Assembly: GCA_016720655.1 (NCBI GenBank)
Contig: JADKKE010000032.1
Span: 930,001 to 994,000 of the forward strand
Reading direction: 5' to 3'
DNA: 64,000 bases
Origin: Bacteroidota bacterium
Lineage (GTDB): Bacteria; Bacteroidota; Bacteroidia; AKYH767-A; 2013-40CM-41-45
In this document: piece after piece, positions 34,525 to 44,283 of the stretch
How the letters are laid out: each line of letters opens with the position of its first letter
Position numbering within the stretch: the stretch's first letter is position 1
Notes under the pieces: model-generated
Databases searched by the model: none
What the model was told of the DNA's origin: nothing
What the model saw: the letters and a program-made list of their open reading frames with translations, nothing else
Translations under genes and position numbers: made by a program

Positions 34525-37500
34525 ATGAAAGAGAAAAACAAACCTGGAAAAAACCAGTCAAACGATACTTCAACAAACGCTAAAGGCTTGAAGTTTACCC
34601 GCTATTTTACAGAAGATACGGTGTCTCCATTTGACCAGTTTGCATATGAAAAAAGAAGCTCTGTGATCCGGAACCCACAAGGGGATGCGGTTTTTGAAAT
34701 GCAAAATGTAGAAGTTCCCGGAACATGGTCGCAGGTTGCAACCGATATTCTGGCTCAGAAATATTTTCGTAAAACAGGTGTTCCACAGCAGGATGGAAGT
34801 TTGGGCGGAGAACACTCCATCAAACAGGTGGCACATCGAATGGCGGAATGCTGGATGGATTGGGGAAAAAATCACGGATACTTTGAAACGGATAAAGATG
34901 CCCAGATTTTTTATGATGAACTGGTCTTCATGATCATCGGTCAATATGCCGCTCCGAATTCACCGCAATGGTTCAATACAGGATTGTTCAATACCTACGG
35001 GATCAAAGGAACAAGTCAGGGTCATTATTATGTTGATCCGCAAACCGAAAAAGTACACGTCTCACATTCCGCCTACGAAAGGCCACAGCCTCATGCATGT
35101 TTTATCCTCTCTGTTGATGATGATCTGGTAAATCCCGGAGGTATCATGGATCTCTGGGTTCGTGAAGCAAGGATCTTCAAATATGGGAGTGGAGTAGGAT
35201 CAAACTTCTCATCCATCAGAGGAGAAAATGAAAAACTAAGCGGTGGTGGTTATTCATCCGGACTAATGTCTTTTTTGAAAATTGGTGACCGTGCTGCCGG
35301 TGCCATTAAATCCGGTGGAACTACACGACGTGCAGCAAAAATGGTTTGCCTCGATCTCGATCATCCGGAGATCGAAAAATTTGTGCATTGGAAAGTGGAA
35401 GAGGAGAATAAAGTTGCAGCCTTGATTGCCGCCGGTTACTCTTCCGACTATGAGGGTGAAGCTTACGCGACTTTATCCGGACAAAACTCCAACAACTCTG
35501 TTCGTATTCCAAATAAGTTTTTTAAAGCTGTAGATGAAAACCGCAATTGGGATCTGATCGCAAGATCGGATGGCAGGGTGACAGATTCGGTTTCCGCACG
35601 CAAACTCTGGGATGATATTGCTTACGCTGCATGGCGCTGTGCTGATCCCGGCGTTCAGTTCGATTCAACGATCAATGAATGGTATACTTGTCCGGAAGGT
35701 GGAAAAATTCGTGCGTCCAATCCATGCTCCGAATACATGTTCCTCGATGATACAGCCTGTAATCTTGCTTCACTGAATCTTCGTAAATTCTTTGATGAAG
35801 ATACCTTGCAATTCAATGTCAGCTCTTTCCAGCATGCTTGTCGCCTCTGGACAGTGGTACTTGAGATCTCCGTATTGATGGCGCAGTTTCCTTCAAAGGA
35901 AGTTGCAGAAAAGAGTTATGAGTACAGGACTCTAGGATTGGGTTACGCCAACCTTGGTTCATTACTGATGTTCTCCGGAATTCCATACGACAGTGATGAA
36001 GCTCGGGCAATAGGAGGATCGATAACAGCGATCCTGACCGGCACGGCTTACAAAGCATCCGCAGAAATGGCAATGCAATTGGGAGCATTCAAACAATATG
36101 CGAAAAACAGGGAACACATGTTGCGTGTGGTCCGCAATCATCGCTACGCGGCATATCATGCGAATGAAGCTTACGAAGGACTTGAAATCAAACCGGAAGG
36201 AATTGACGCAAAGAATTGTCCTGACTACCTTCTCAGCGCGGCCTGCAAATCATGGGATGAAGCTTTACAGTTGGGCGAACTTCACGGTTATCGAAATGCC
36301 CAGGTCAGCGTGATTGCTCCTACAGGAACGATTGGTCTGGTAATGGATTGTGATACTACGGGAGTCGAACCGGATTTCGCTCTGGTTAAATTCAAGAAAC
36401 TCAGTGGTGGAGGATATTTCAAAATTGTAAATCAAAGTGTACCGGGTGCTCTTCACAATCTCGGTTATACAAAAACGCAGATCAAAGAGATTGTCAATTT
36501 TGCTAAAGGCACAGGCAGTTTCCATGGTGCGCCCACTATCAATGTGGAAACACTAAAGGCAAAGGGATTCACCAAAGAAGATATTTCGAATCTGGAAAAA
36601 GCTTCTGCCGGTGCATTTGATATTCGTTTTATCTTCAATCGCTGGACTTTGGGAGAAGCGTGTATGAACCGATTGGGTATCAGCAGCGAATTTGAGTCGA
36701 AGCCTGGGTTTAGTCTATTGCATCATCTTGGTTTTACAGAAGAGCAGATAGAAGAAGCGAACATCTTTGTTTGCGGAACGATGACCGTTGAAGGCGCGCC
36801 TTTCCTCAAGGAAAAAGACCTTCCTGTTTTTGATTGTGCGAACAGATGCGGAAATACCGGGCAACGATTTATTCTGCCTTTCGGACATATTCGTATGATG
36901 GCAGCTGTCCAGCCATTTATTTCAGGTGCTATCTCGAAAACAATCAATCTTCCAAATGAATCTACGAAAGAAGATGTAAAAGAATGTTATGATCTGAGCT
37001 GGAAGCTGGGTTTGAAAGCTACGGCCTTGTATCGTGATGGATGTAAGCTCTCTCAACCATTGGCAACGTCCTCTAAAAAGAAAGAGTCCGGTAGTAAAGA
37101 AGGAGGAGAGACAAAAGCGGAGACTATTATTTCCAATGAACCACTCTCCGCTGAACAGGTGCTGGATGCCGCAAGAAGGATTATCAATGAATCATCGGAT
37201 ACGAAATTCAAACGTCAGCTTAGCAATATTGTTCACCGTAAACGTTTACCGGATAAACGTGGTGGATTTACGCAAAAGGCAAAGCTCGGCGGACATACAG
37301 TTTTCGTGCGCACAGGTGAGTACGGGGATGGTACGCTTGGAGAAATTTTCATCGACATGCACAAAGAAGGAGCATCCTTCCGTTCTCTGATGAATTGCTT
37401 CGCGATTTCTATTTCTATCGGCTTGCAATACGGTGTTCCTCTGGAAGAATTTGTTGAGAAATTTATTTTCACGCGATTCGAACCTTCCGGACCGGTGGAT

Positions 37501-37821
37501 CATCCGAATATTAAAATTTCAACTTCGGTGATCGACTACATATTCCGCTTGCTAGCGCTTGAATATCTCGGGAGAGAAGACTTGGTTCAAGTGAAGACAA
37601 TAATGAAAACAGAGAGCCCGGAATTTATTCAGAATCCGCAGGCGAAACAGGAAATGTTACGCCATGAACTGCATCCGTCCAGTACAGCGGATCAGGCAAA
37701 TCAGTTTTTAAGCAACATGATGGGAGATGCACCGGTTTGTTCCTCCTGCGGACATATCACAATACGTTCCGGTTCCTGCTATAAGTGCCTCAATTGTGGC
37801 ACCAGTTTGGGATGTAGCTAA
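34525..37821 (+). CDS. nrdJ: Class II (adenosylcobalamin-dependent) ribonucleotide reductase
   Basis: The 1098-residue protein reduces ribonucleotides to deoxyribonucleotides using B12, so it needs no oxygen. Visible features are APNSPQWFNTGL, SGVGSNFSSIRG, ASNPCSEYMFLDDTACNLASLNL (active-site Cys and Glu), IAPTGTIGLVMDCDTTGVEPDFALVKFKKLSGGG, and a C-terminal zinc-ribbon/redox tail, CSSCGHI...CYKCLNCG. There is no companion small subunit, as expected for class II. A GTG-started frame from 34504 overlaps the upstream element, so the ATG at 34525 is preferred. A bidirectional terminator follows. The long leader may be regulatory. Confidence 0.92.
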   Translation: MKEKNKPGKNQSNDTSTNAKGLKFTRYFTEDTVSPFDQFAYEKRSSVIRNPQGDAVFEMQNVEVPGTWSQVATDILAQKYFRKTGVPQQDGSLGGEHSIKQVAHRMAECWMDWGKNHGYFETDKDAQIFYDELVFMIIGQYAAPNSPQWFNTGLFNTYGIKGTSQGHYYVDPQTEKVHVSHSAYERPQPHACFILSVDDDLVNPGGIMDLWVREARIFKYGSGVGSNFSSIRGENEKLSGGGYSSGLMSFLKIGDRAAGAIKSGGTTRRAAKMVCLDLDHPEIEKFVHWKVEEENKVAALIAAGYSSDYEGEAYATLSGQNSNNSVRIPNKFFKAVDENRNWDLIARSDGRVTDSVSARKLWDDIAYAAWRCADPGVQFDSTINEWYTCPEGGKIRASNPCSEYMFLDDTACNLASLNLRKFFDEDTLQFNVSSFQHACRLWTVVLEISVLMAQFPSKEVAEKSYEYRTLGLGYANLGSLLMFSGIPYDSDEARAIGGSITAILTGTAYKASAEMAMQLGAFKQYAKNREHMLRVVRNHRYAAYHANEAYEGLEIKPEGIDAKNCPDYLLSAACKSWDEALQLGELHGYRNAQVSVIAPTGTIGLVMDCDTTGVEPDFALVKFKKLSGGGYFKIVNQSVPGALHNLGYTKTQIKEIVNFAKGTGSFHGAPTINVETLKAKGFTKEDISNLEKASAGAFDIRFIFNRWTLGEACMNRLGISSEFESKPGFSLLHHLGFTEEQIEEANIFVCGTMTVEGAPFLKEKDLPVFDCANRCGNTGQRFILPFGHIRMMAAVQPFISGAISKTINLPNESTKEDVKECYDLSWKLGLKATALYRDGCKLSQPLATSSKKKESGSKEGGETKAETIISNEPLSAEQVLDAARRIINESSDTKFKRQLSNIVHRKRLPDKRGGFTQKAKLGGHTVFVRTGEYGDGTLGEIFIDMHKEGASFRSLMNCFAISISIGLQYGVPLEEFVEKFIFTRFEPSGPVDHPNIKISTSVIDYIFRLLALEYLGREDLVQVKTIMKTESPEFIQNPQAKQEMLRHELHPSSTADQANQFLSNMMGDAPVCSSCGHITIRSGSCYKCLNCGTSLGCS

Positions 37822-37838
37822 ATTATTATCAGTTTTGA

Positions 37839-37878
37839 AAATAAATCCCGTAACAATTTGTCACGGGATTTATTTTTT
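37839..37878. terminator. Bidirectional terminator after nrdJ
   Basis: AAATAAATCCCGT pairs with ACGGGATTTATTT around an 11-base loop, with A- and T-runs on either side. It separates convergent genes. Confidence 0.9.
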
Positions 37879-38524
37879 ACCTGACAATGTGAAAATTGAA
37901 ATTCGATGATTTAAATGCACCGTACAAACGTACCCACAATGGCAGGATCATTTCTGTTCCTCTCGAAGTGGTGATGTCACCAAGATCAATTATCGTAGTC
38001 CATCCAAATTCTTTTGTCAAAATAGCGCTGACTCGTTCTTTTGCCGCTGCATCATTTCCGGAAATGAACAAATCATGTACTCCCTGGAGCAGAGAAGGAT
38101 TCACCATGATCAGACAGCTCGTTGTATTCAATGTTTTCACCACCTGAGTTTCCGGAAGCATGCGTTGGATTTGTTCTCCCACGGAATCCGTATTGCAAAC
38201 AGTGAGAGAAGGAGGCATGCCTTTTGAGAAATCGAGCGGATTGGAAATATCAATCAGAATTTTTCCCTTCAGATTTTCCACCCCTGCTGCACCGATTACC
38301 TCCATTGCGACTTCTCCTTTGGTACAATTGAAAACGATATCAGCATATTTTGCTGCATCCGAAAAGGTTCCGCTGGAAGCATTGTTTCCGACAGATTTTA
38401 CCCAGGCCAGCGCTTTTTCATTCGTTGCGCTGCGGGAACCCATCATCACGGAATGTCCGTTCTGAATTAATTTATTTGCAATGGTTGTTCCGACCATGCC
38501 TGTACCAAATACTGCGTATTTCAT
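37877..38524 (-). CDS. F420-oxidoreductase-like NAD(P)-binding protein
   Basis: The 215-residue protein opens with a dinucleotide-binding motif YAVFGTGMVGTTIANKLIQNGH (G-x-G-x-x-G) followed by GSRS, which suggests NADPH preference. It continues with the block DIVFNCTKGEVAMEVI...LIDISNPLDFSKGMPPSL, typical of the NADPH-dependent F420 reductase-like family. Most Bacteroidota lack F420, so these proteins are annotated as generic NAD(P)-binding oxidoreductases. It diverges from an HxlR-type regulator, which often controls such redox genes and is likely its regulator. Confidence 0.8.
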   Translation of the reverse strand: MKYAVFGTGMVGTTIANKLIQNGHSVMMGSRSATNEKALAWVKSVGNNASSGTFSDAAKYADIVFNCTKGEVAMEVIGAAGVENLKGKILIDISNPLDFSKGMPPSLTVCNTDSVGEQIQRMLPETQVVKTLNTTSCLIMVNPSLLQGVHDLFISGNDAAAKERVSAILTKEFGWTTIIDLGDITTSRGTEMILPLWVRLYGAFKSSNFNFHIVR

Positions 38525-38570
38525 GAGAATTGATTTATGGGTTAGACAGTTTTTTTTGAAGTATCCTAAA

Positions 38571-38602
38571 TATACTTTCTATATTTGTCTAACAAAAGTA
38601 TA
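38571..38602. promoter_or_regulatory. Candidate HxlR operator and promoter
   Basis: An inverted repeat TATACTTT (38571-38578) and AAAGTATA (38595-38602) encloses TATATTTG (38580-38587), a perfect TAnnTTTG. It lies in the divergent gap between the oxidoreductase and hxlR-type genes, so it may bind the regulator and control both. Confidence 0.45.
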
Positions 38603-38700
38603 GCTTACTATTGTATTTACAATAACTGTCAAAAATGTTAGTAACTATATTTATTGGCGGAATTACTGATTTAGAATAAGATAAAGTGAAATAATTTATC

Positions 38701-39108
38701 ATGATCATTAACGGCAAGGAATTTGAATTAAAATTGCATGGTGAAACTTTCCATTGTGCACTGGATGTGACGATGAACTTCATCGGCGGAAAATGGAAAT
38801 CGGTAATCATCTGGTATTTACGTAAGGATGTAAAACGGTTTGGGGAGTTGAAAAAGCTGGTTCCTGATATCACCGAGAAAATGCTCAGTCTTACCTTGCG
38901 TCAATTGGAAGCCGATGGTCTTGTGGAACGTTCCGTATTCGCCGAGGTACCTCCGAGAGTTGAATATAAATTATCAGCCCAGGGCAAATCCTTGCTCCCG
39001 CTTGTTGAAGAAATGGCAAGTTGGGGGAGAAGAAAAGTAAAGGAAGAAGGGGAGATGCGTGAAGTGAACCGGAAAAAAATTGTTAAGAAAAAGACAATCA
39101 GTGCATAG
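38701..39108 (+). CDS. HxlR-family transcriptional regulator
   Basis: The 135-residue protein has the HxlR winged-helix pattern: FHCALDVTMNFIGGKWKSVIIWYL (with the conserved Cys redox-sensing position near the start), VKRFGELKKLVPDITEKMLSLTLRQLEADGLVERSVFAEVPPRVEYKLSAQG, and a Lys-rich tail. HxlR proteins are dimeric and often respond to aldehydes, quinones or disulfide stress. It is divergent from the F420-like oxidoreductase, its probable target. The 3' end overlaps the convergent next gene by 11 bases. Confidence 0.88.
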   Translation: MIINGKEFELKLHGETFHCALDVTMNFIGGKWKSVIIWYLRKDVKRFGELKKLVPDITEKMLSLTLRQLEADGLVERSVFAEVPPRVEYKLSAQGKSLLPLVEEMASWGRRKVKEEGEMREVNRKKIVKKKTISA

Positions 39109-40886
39109 TTTTTTCTACTGTACCAATATACTTTTCTAATTTTTGACTGAGTTCAATAAATGGAACTTCTGACTCTTCTGCTTTGCTAAGGATCCATTTC
39201 TGGAAGAGGCTGATGTTTTTTTCTGCAATACCTGAATGCGAAACCAGTAAAAATGCAACTGGCAGGAGAAGTTGAAAGCTGTGTCTCACTTCTTGCGATT
39301 GAAACATTGAATTCAGGTCCGGACAATTTTGAATCAATACATTTTCAAAGTGGGCTTCTGCCAGGATTCTATTCCCTTCAAAGGCTTGATTGATGTAGTT
39401 TGTAATTAGTTTCCCAAATCCCTGAGCATCGAGATGATTTTGGGTAGCCTTTTTTCCAGGATTTTTGCAGTCAAGCCGTAAATTGGAATTTGCAAGTTTG
39501 CGCAATAGTTGTGCTTCAGTTCTGTATTTTTTATCACTTGTGATTTTCTCCCATTCTGTAGCGGCCAATTCAAATAATTCATCTTGTACCGGCCTGAATC
39601 CAAGTCGGTAATAAAACCAGAACGCTCCGGATTGAATCCCTTCCGGATTATTTTTTTCCGATTTGATAAGGTTCTGCTTCCAATAGTCCCACATGGAATC
39701 GCTTGTGATACAGTTTCAACAGCTGAGTAAAGATCCACGCTGATTCACCTCCCCGATAGGGCGGAAAAATATTGATTCCAATTTTTGATTTCTTCCGAAA
39801 TACCCAGCCACCACCATAAGCACAGGGGATTCCGTTTTTAAATGCCATGTATCCGACATAGGAATCCAATGCGAGTCTTCGATTGCTGCGGAGATAGTAC
39901 AAGGCTATCCGCAATCCTCGTCCCATATCAAAGACTTCAGTTGCATCAGCATTGGCAAAAGTCACAGGATCTGTTTCTCTGAAAAGACTGCACAAAGCAA
40001 TTCGTGCCATGTCAACATACTCCTGCTTTTTTTCATTGCTCAGCGAAAGTGGTTCTGAAATGTTCTCCAGAAAGAATTCTGATAAATTTGGTTTTTTAAT
40101 AAAATCACTTGGGTGATAAAAAATATTTTCTTCGTGGATATGTCCAAATGTGAGGGATGCTTTTTTGTCAGCGGCATCAAAGTCGATAAATACTTTTAAT
40201 GAATCGTACAAGTAGTCCCTTAATTCAATAGTGACTTTCATGGATTCAAAAAATCCCAAGAAATCCTGCAGGGGATTTGCAGAATTTCTTCCGGCCAAGT
40301 CCAGCCATTTCGTGAGTGTCTGGTCCTTTTTTTCGATTAGCTCTGTTTCAACCGGGAGCAATCCCATCCTTAGAATTTCCGCCGGGAAAATATCCGATTG
40401 ATCGCTACTGTCAAATCGTACATCGTTTGGGTATGTTTTCTTCAACCATTGAACGAGTTCGTAACTGAAACTGCCCGTCAGTGATGATCCGGCAATTCCG
40501 CTGCCACTCAATTTTGTTTTTTTCTGAATAGAATTGCCTGCATATATTTTGCATACTTCTGCATGAATTCTTTCCAGTTCAGATTTTGCAAATGAATAAC
40601 ATTTTGCATCGCGAGGGTAGGCCCTGACAAAGAGTAATGTGTCATGGTATTCTGAGAGTGTTTTTAAATTGCTCAATGCTTTGTTGGGGAGAATGTCCAG
40701 CATGGATGTGTATGCTGCTTTTTTACCTGTTTCAAATTGCAGGTAAGAGGATTTGAATTTCTGAATATCATTACTGCTCAGAACAGAAATATCTTTCTTT
40801 AATTTAATCATAGCGCCAATCTTTTTTATTTTTTCCTGTGGCCCTTGCAAGCTAACAAATTCATTGTTGAACGAAAGAATCTTCAT
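39098..40886 (-). pseudogene. Large unknown protein with GNAT-like domain, frameshifted at an A7 run
   Basis: Two overlapping frames make one product of about 595 residues. The first stops as QIGKK at 39648. With one A fewer in the seven-A run (39651-39657) it reads QIGKNNPEGIQSGAFWFYYRLGFRP and joins the second frame to 39098. The joined central block (YVGYMAFKNGIPCAYGGGWVF, FPPYRGGESAWIFTQLLKLYHKRF, GAFWFYYRLGFRP) looks like a GNAT acetyltransferase core. The N-terminal 200 and C-terminal 180 residues are unrecognised. Start at ATG 40886; a TTG at 40913 is less likely. It is divergent from hmgA, and a Crp/Fnr-type site overlaps its start. Confidence 0.55.
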
Positions 40887-40950
40887 GATTTTTATCAATT
40901 CCAGGAATGACAATTGTCATGATCCGAAAAAAGTGAAATAAATAAATTCG
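40886..40950 (+). promoter_or_regulatory. Tandem Crp/Fnr-type sites and promoter of hmgA-hppD-fnr
   Basis: TGATTTTTATCA (40886-40897) and the perfect palindrome TGACAATTGTCA (40908-40919) have centres 22 bp apart. TAAATTCG (40943-40950, one mismatch to TAnnTTTG) begins 29.5 bp after the proximal centre. Since the operon ends in an Fnr-type gene, this may be autoregulation. Confidence 0.6.
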
Positions 40951-40972
40951 GTCTAAAATATACTGAATCAAA

Positions 40973-42154
40973 ATGCCTTTTTATCATCAAATGGGAAAAA
41001 TTCCTGCAAAACGACATGTCGTTTATCGTCAGGAGAATGGTAGTTTATACCACGAAGAACTTGTAGGCACACAGGGATTCAGTGGGCTGTCTTCCCTCGT
41101 GTATCATTTGCATCCACCCACACGGGTCATTCGTACAGGAGAACCCTATTCCATCCAGCCGAAAGTTGCGATTGAAAATAACATGAAAAGCCTGAGTTTT
41201 CAAGGCTTCGAAATTCCCGTCGAAACAGATTACCTGAAAAGCAGAAAGGTGTTGATGGTAAATTCGGATCTGCAGATTGGTCTGGCCGCTCCAAAAGGCA
41301 AGATGGATTATTTTTTTAAAAATGCAGATGCCGATGAAATGATATTCATTCATAAAGGATCCGGCACACTTCATACAATGTATGGAGCAATTGAGTTTTC
41401 GTACGGAGATTACCTGATTATTCCACGGGGAACAATTTACAAACTCATTTTTGATACTGAGGACAATCGTTTCTTGTTTGTAGAATCAAACAGTCCAATT
41501 ACAACACCTCGCAGGTATAGAAATGATTTCGGCCAATTGCTTGAACATTCTCCATTCTGCGAAAGAGATATTCGAAGACCTGTCGATCTTGAAACGCACA
41601 CGGAAGAAGGGGAATTTCAGGTTTTGATAAAGAAGAAGGGAACTATTTTCCCCTATGTGTATGCATCACACCCTTTCGACCTCATTGGCTGGGATGGATA
41701 TCATTATCCTTATGCTTTTTCCATTCATAATTTTGAACCTCTCACCGGGAGGATTCATATGCCTCCACCCATTCATCAGACTTTCGAAGGGAACAATTTT
41801 GTGATCTGTTCTTTTGTTCCGAGGATGTATGATTACCATCCACAAGCAATTCCAGCGCCCTACCATCATAGTAATATTGATTCCGATGAAATTCTTTACT
41901 ATGTCGATGGTGATTTTATGAGTCGAAACAATATTCAAAAAGGTCAATTGACTTTACATCCTGCAGGAATTCCACACGGACCACATCCGGGTGCGATTGA
42001 GCGGAGTATTGGACAAAAGGAAACCCGGGAATTAGCTGTTATGATTGATCCCTTCCATCCGGTCATGATCACTGAAACCGCACTGGAATTGCAGGTGCCC
42101 GATTATTATTTATCATGGCTTGAAAATTCTACAAGTAGCAAATCACTCAATTAA
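40973..42154 (+). CDS. hmgA: Homogentisate 1,2-dioxygenase
   Basis: The 393-residue protein is a cupin-type iron dioxygenase that opens the homogentisate ring in tyrosine/phenylalanine degradation. The C-terminal half has the iron-site region: PPPIHQTFEGNNFVICSF, HHSNIDSDEILYYVDGDF and LHPAGIPHGPHPGA, with the His/Glu ligands expected for the family. It is slightly shorter than the mammalian enzyme (about 445), which is normal for Bacteroidota forms. It is the first gene of the hmgA-hppD-fnr operon; hppD follows after 19 bp. Confidence 0.88.
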   Translation: MPFYHQMGKIPAKRHVVYRQENGSLYHEELVGTQGFSGLSSLVYHLHPPTRVIRTGEPYSIQPKVAIENNMKSLSFQGFEIPVETDYLKSRKVLMVNSDLQIGLAAPKGKMDYFFKNADADEMIFIHKGSGTLHTMYGAIEFSYGDYLIIPRGTIYKLIFDTEDNRFLFVESNSPITTPRRYRNDFGQLLEHSPFCERDIRRPVDLETHTEEGEFQVLIKKKGTIFPYVYASHPFDLIGWDGYHYPYAFSIHNFEPLTGRIHMPPPIHQTFEGNNFVICSFVPRMYDYHPQAIPAPYHHSNIDSDEILYYVDGDFMSRNNIQKGQLTLHPAGIPHGPHPGAIERSIGQKETRELAVMIDPFHPVMITETALELQVPDYYLSWLENSTSSKSLN

Positions 42155-42173
42155 TAAATATCCACTCGTTTCA

Positions 42174-43304
42174 ATGGAAACTCAAACATCTCAAAAACAG
42201 GTTGTCATACCTCAAACAGATTTTCTCCCTATTCAAGGCACTGACTACATTGAATTTTATGTTGGCAATGCAAAGCAAGCTGCCCATTTCTATAAAACAG
42301 CTTTTGGATTTCAGTCATTGGCCTATGCAGGATTAGAGACGGGTTTACGCGACCGTACTTCTTATGTATTGCGACAGGGGAAAATCACCCTTGTGCTTTC
42401 TACTCCTCTCAATAGTCAGTCTCCATTGGCGGAACATATCCGTAAGCATGGTGATGGTGTAAAAGTGATTGCATTTTTAGTGGATGATGCTCGTTTGTCC
42501 TTTGAAGAAACTGTTAAACGAGGCGCTAAGCCCTATCTTGAACCTGTAGTGGAAACGGATGAATCCGGTACTGTGGTCCGTTCAGGTATTTATACCTATG
42601 GTGAAACTGTCCACTTATTTGTGGAACGAAAGAATTATACAGGTCTTTTTCTGCCTTCTTATGTGAAGTGGGAATCAGAATATAACCCAGCGGAAATTGG
42701 CTTGAAATATGTCGATCATTGTGTTGGCAATGTTGAGTTGGGTCATATGAATACCTGGGCAAAATTCTATGAAAATGTACTGGGATTCAAAAATCTGATT
42801 ACATTCGATGACAAGGATATTTCCACTGAATACACTGCATTGATGAGTAAAGTAATGATGAATGGAAATGGCCGGATAAAATTTCCAATAAACGAACCTG
42901 CAAAGGGGAAAAAGAAATCGCAAATTGAAGAGTACCTTGATTTCTATGAAGGTGCCGGTTGTCAGCACATCGCTGTAGCTACCGATAATATCATCGAAAC
43001 AGTTACCCAAATGCGCCAACGTGGTGTTGAATTTTTATACGTTCCGGGAACATACTACGATACAGTTCCGGAGCGTGTAGGCAAAATAAAGGAAGATCTG
43101 GTTACTTTGAAAAACTTAGGAATCATGGCCGACCGTGACGAGGAAGGATATTTGTTGCAGATCTTTACCCGTCCGGTTGAAGACAGACCTACTTTGTTCT
43201 ATGAAATTATTCAGCGGGAAGGTGCTACTTCTTTCGGGAAAGGAAATTTCCAGGCTTTGTTCGAATCCATTGAAGCAGAACAGGAGCGAAGAGGAACTTT
43301 GTAA
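42174..43304 (+). CDS. hppD: 4-hydroxyphenylpyruvate dioxygenase
   Basis: The 376-residue protein has two glyoxalase-type domains. Iron ligands are visible as His in DHCVGNV (second domain), His in GCQHIAVATDNI and Glu near the end in LFYEIIQREGATSFGKGNFQALFESIE, the family C-terminal signature. It makes homogentisate from 4-hydroxyphenylpyruvate, the substrate of the enzyme encoded just upstream. The ATG at 42174 is chosen because an earlier in-frame ATG (42120) lies inside hmgA and adds residues that do not resemble the family. Confidence 0.92.
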   Translation: METQTSQKQVVIPQTDFLPIQGTDYIEFYVGNAKQAAHFYKTAFGFQSLAYAGLETGLRDRTSYVLRQGKITLVLSTPLNSQSPLAEHIRKHGDGVKVIAFLVDDARLSFEETVKRGAKPYLEPVVETDESGTVVRSGIYTYGETVHLFVERKNYTGLFLPSYVKWESEYNPAEIGLKYVDHCVGNVELGHMNTWAKFYENVLGFKNLITFDDKDISTEYTALMSKVMMNGNGRIKFPINEPAKGKKKSQIEEYLDFYEGAGCQHIAVATDNIIETVTQMRQRGVEFLYVPGTYYDTVPERVGKIKEDLVTLKNLGIMADRDEEGYLLQIFTRPVEDRPTLFYEIIQREGATSFGKGNFQALFESIEAEQERRGTL

Positions 43305-43316
43305 ACTGATTTATGT

Positions 43317-44057
43317 ATGAAAAATGTGAGCCCCCTTGTATTTCGAAAACCACCAGTATCTGATGATGAATTTATCCATTGCTCGGAATGTAAAGTGAAG
43401 GACTGCTCAGTTTTACGAAATTGCGATTCTGAATGCCTGGAATTGATTTCGTCATCGAAGAAAATGTGTCGCTTTGTAAGCGGCCAAAGGATCCTGATGG
43501 AAGGAAATTTTGCAAAGGGGATTTACTTCATCGAAGAAGGGAAAGTTAAAATTTACAAATCTGATAACAAAGGTCAGGAAATCATCTTGCGGTTTGCGGG
43601 TGAAGGAGACATTATCGGGTATAACAGTACCGATGATGCTTCGGAATACCACGTTTCAGCAATTGCAATTACCGATGTGCTCACATGTTTCATTGATGCA
43701 GAAACTTTTCTTAGTCTGACAAAAAAATTCCCTGATTTCGCATTTGCACTACTCCAATATTACAAGAAGCAATTGCAGCTCACTGAACGTAAAACGCTCA
43801 AGATGGCAACGATGACAGTTCCGGAAAAGGTTGCGGATGCTTTGGTGACCATGTACGAAGCATATGGAGCCTTCGGAGAAAGAAACACACTGAATCTTAC
43901 GTTGAGCCGGCAGGATATTGCTAACCTTGCAAGCACGACAAAGGAACAGGTATCAAAAGCTATTTCAGAACTGAAAAGCAAAGGCATCATAGATGCCAAG
44001 GGAAAACAAATTGATCTTTTGGATATAGACAAACTTTCTGCAATAGGACAGCTTTGA
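43317..44057 (+). CDS. Fnr-type Crp-family regulator with N-terminal Cys cluster
   Basis: The 246-residue protein has an N-terminal Cys cluster, HCSECKVKDCSVLRNCDSEC (C22, C25, C30, C36, C40), then a cyclic-nucleotide-binding-like beta-roll (about 50-150; MEGNFAKGIYFIEEGKVKI) and a Crp-type helix-turn-helix (SRQDIANLASTTKEQVSKAISELKSKG, about 200-226). The cluster resembles the iron-sulfur ligands of Fnr, so it may sense oxygen or nitric oxide. It lies 12 bp after hppD and its operon carries tandem TGA-N6-TCA sites. It is the best candidate reader of those sites across the window. Confidence 0.88.
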   Translation: MKNVSPLVFRKPPVSDDEFIHCSECKVKDCSVLRNCDSECLELISSSKKMCRFVSGQRILMEGNFAKGIYFIEEGKVKIYKSDNKGQEIILRFAGEGDIIGYNSTDDASEYHVSAIAITDVLTCFIDAETFLSLTKKFPDFAFALLQYYKKQLQLTERKTLKMATMTVPEKVADALVTMYEAYGAFGERNTLNLTLSRQDIANLASTTKEQVSKAISELKSKGIIDAKGKQIDLLDIDKLSAIGQL

Positions 44058-44145
44058 AAGCTCTTTTTAATTGAGTCCAATGCCCATCTCTTCCGAAGAG
44101 TTCACTCATTGTGTATGAAATATTTATTTATCTCATGCTTTTTTA

Positions 44146-44188
44146 TGATAAGTATCAGTTTCAAGAACGTGAATCTGATGTTACTTTG
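44146..44188 (+). promoter_or_regulatory. Crp/Fnr-type site and promoter of the YhbP-like gene
   Basis: TGATAAGTATCA (44146-44157, arms TGATA/TATCA) has its centre 29.5 bp before TTACTTTG (44181-44188, one mismatch). A degenerate partner TTATTTATCTCA (44124-44135) lies at 22 bp. Confidence 0.5.
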
Positions 44189-44202
44189 TAAACTGAATTC
44201 TG

Positions 44203-44247
44203 CCGGAGAATTCATTTGAGTTCTACCTACTCCGGAGATTATTTTTT
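44203..44247 (+). terminator. Leader hairpin or terminator before the YhbP-like gene
   Basis: CCGGAGAA pairs with TTCT and CTCCGG around an AT loop, followed by ATTATTTTTT. It could end the hmgA-hppD-fnr transcript, or act as an attenuator, since the predicted start site of the next gene (about 44195) lies just upstream. Confidence 0.5.
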
Positions 44248-44283
44248 CCAAAATTATAATTCGATAATTGGAAGGTATAAGAG

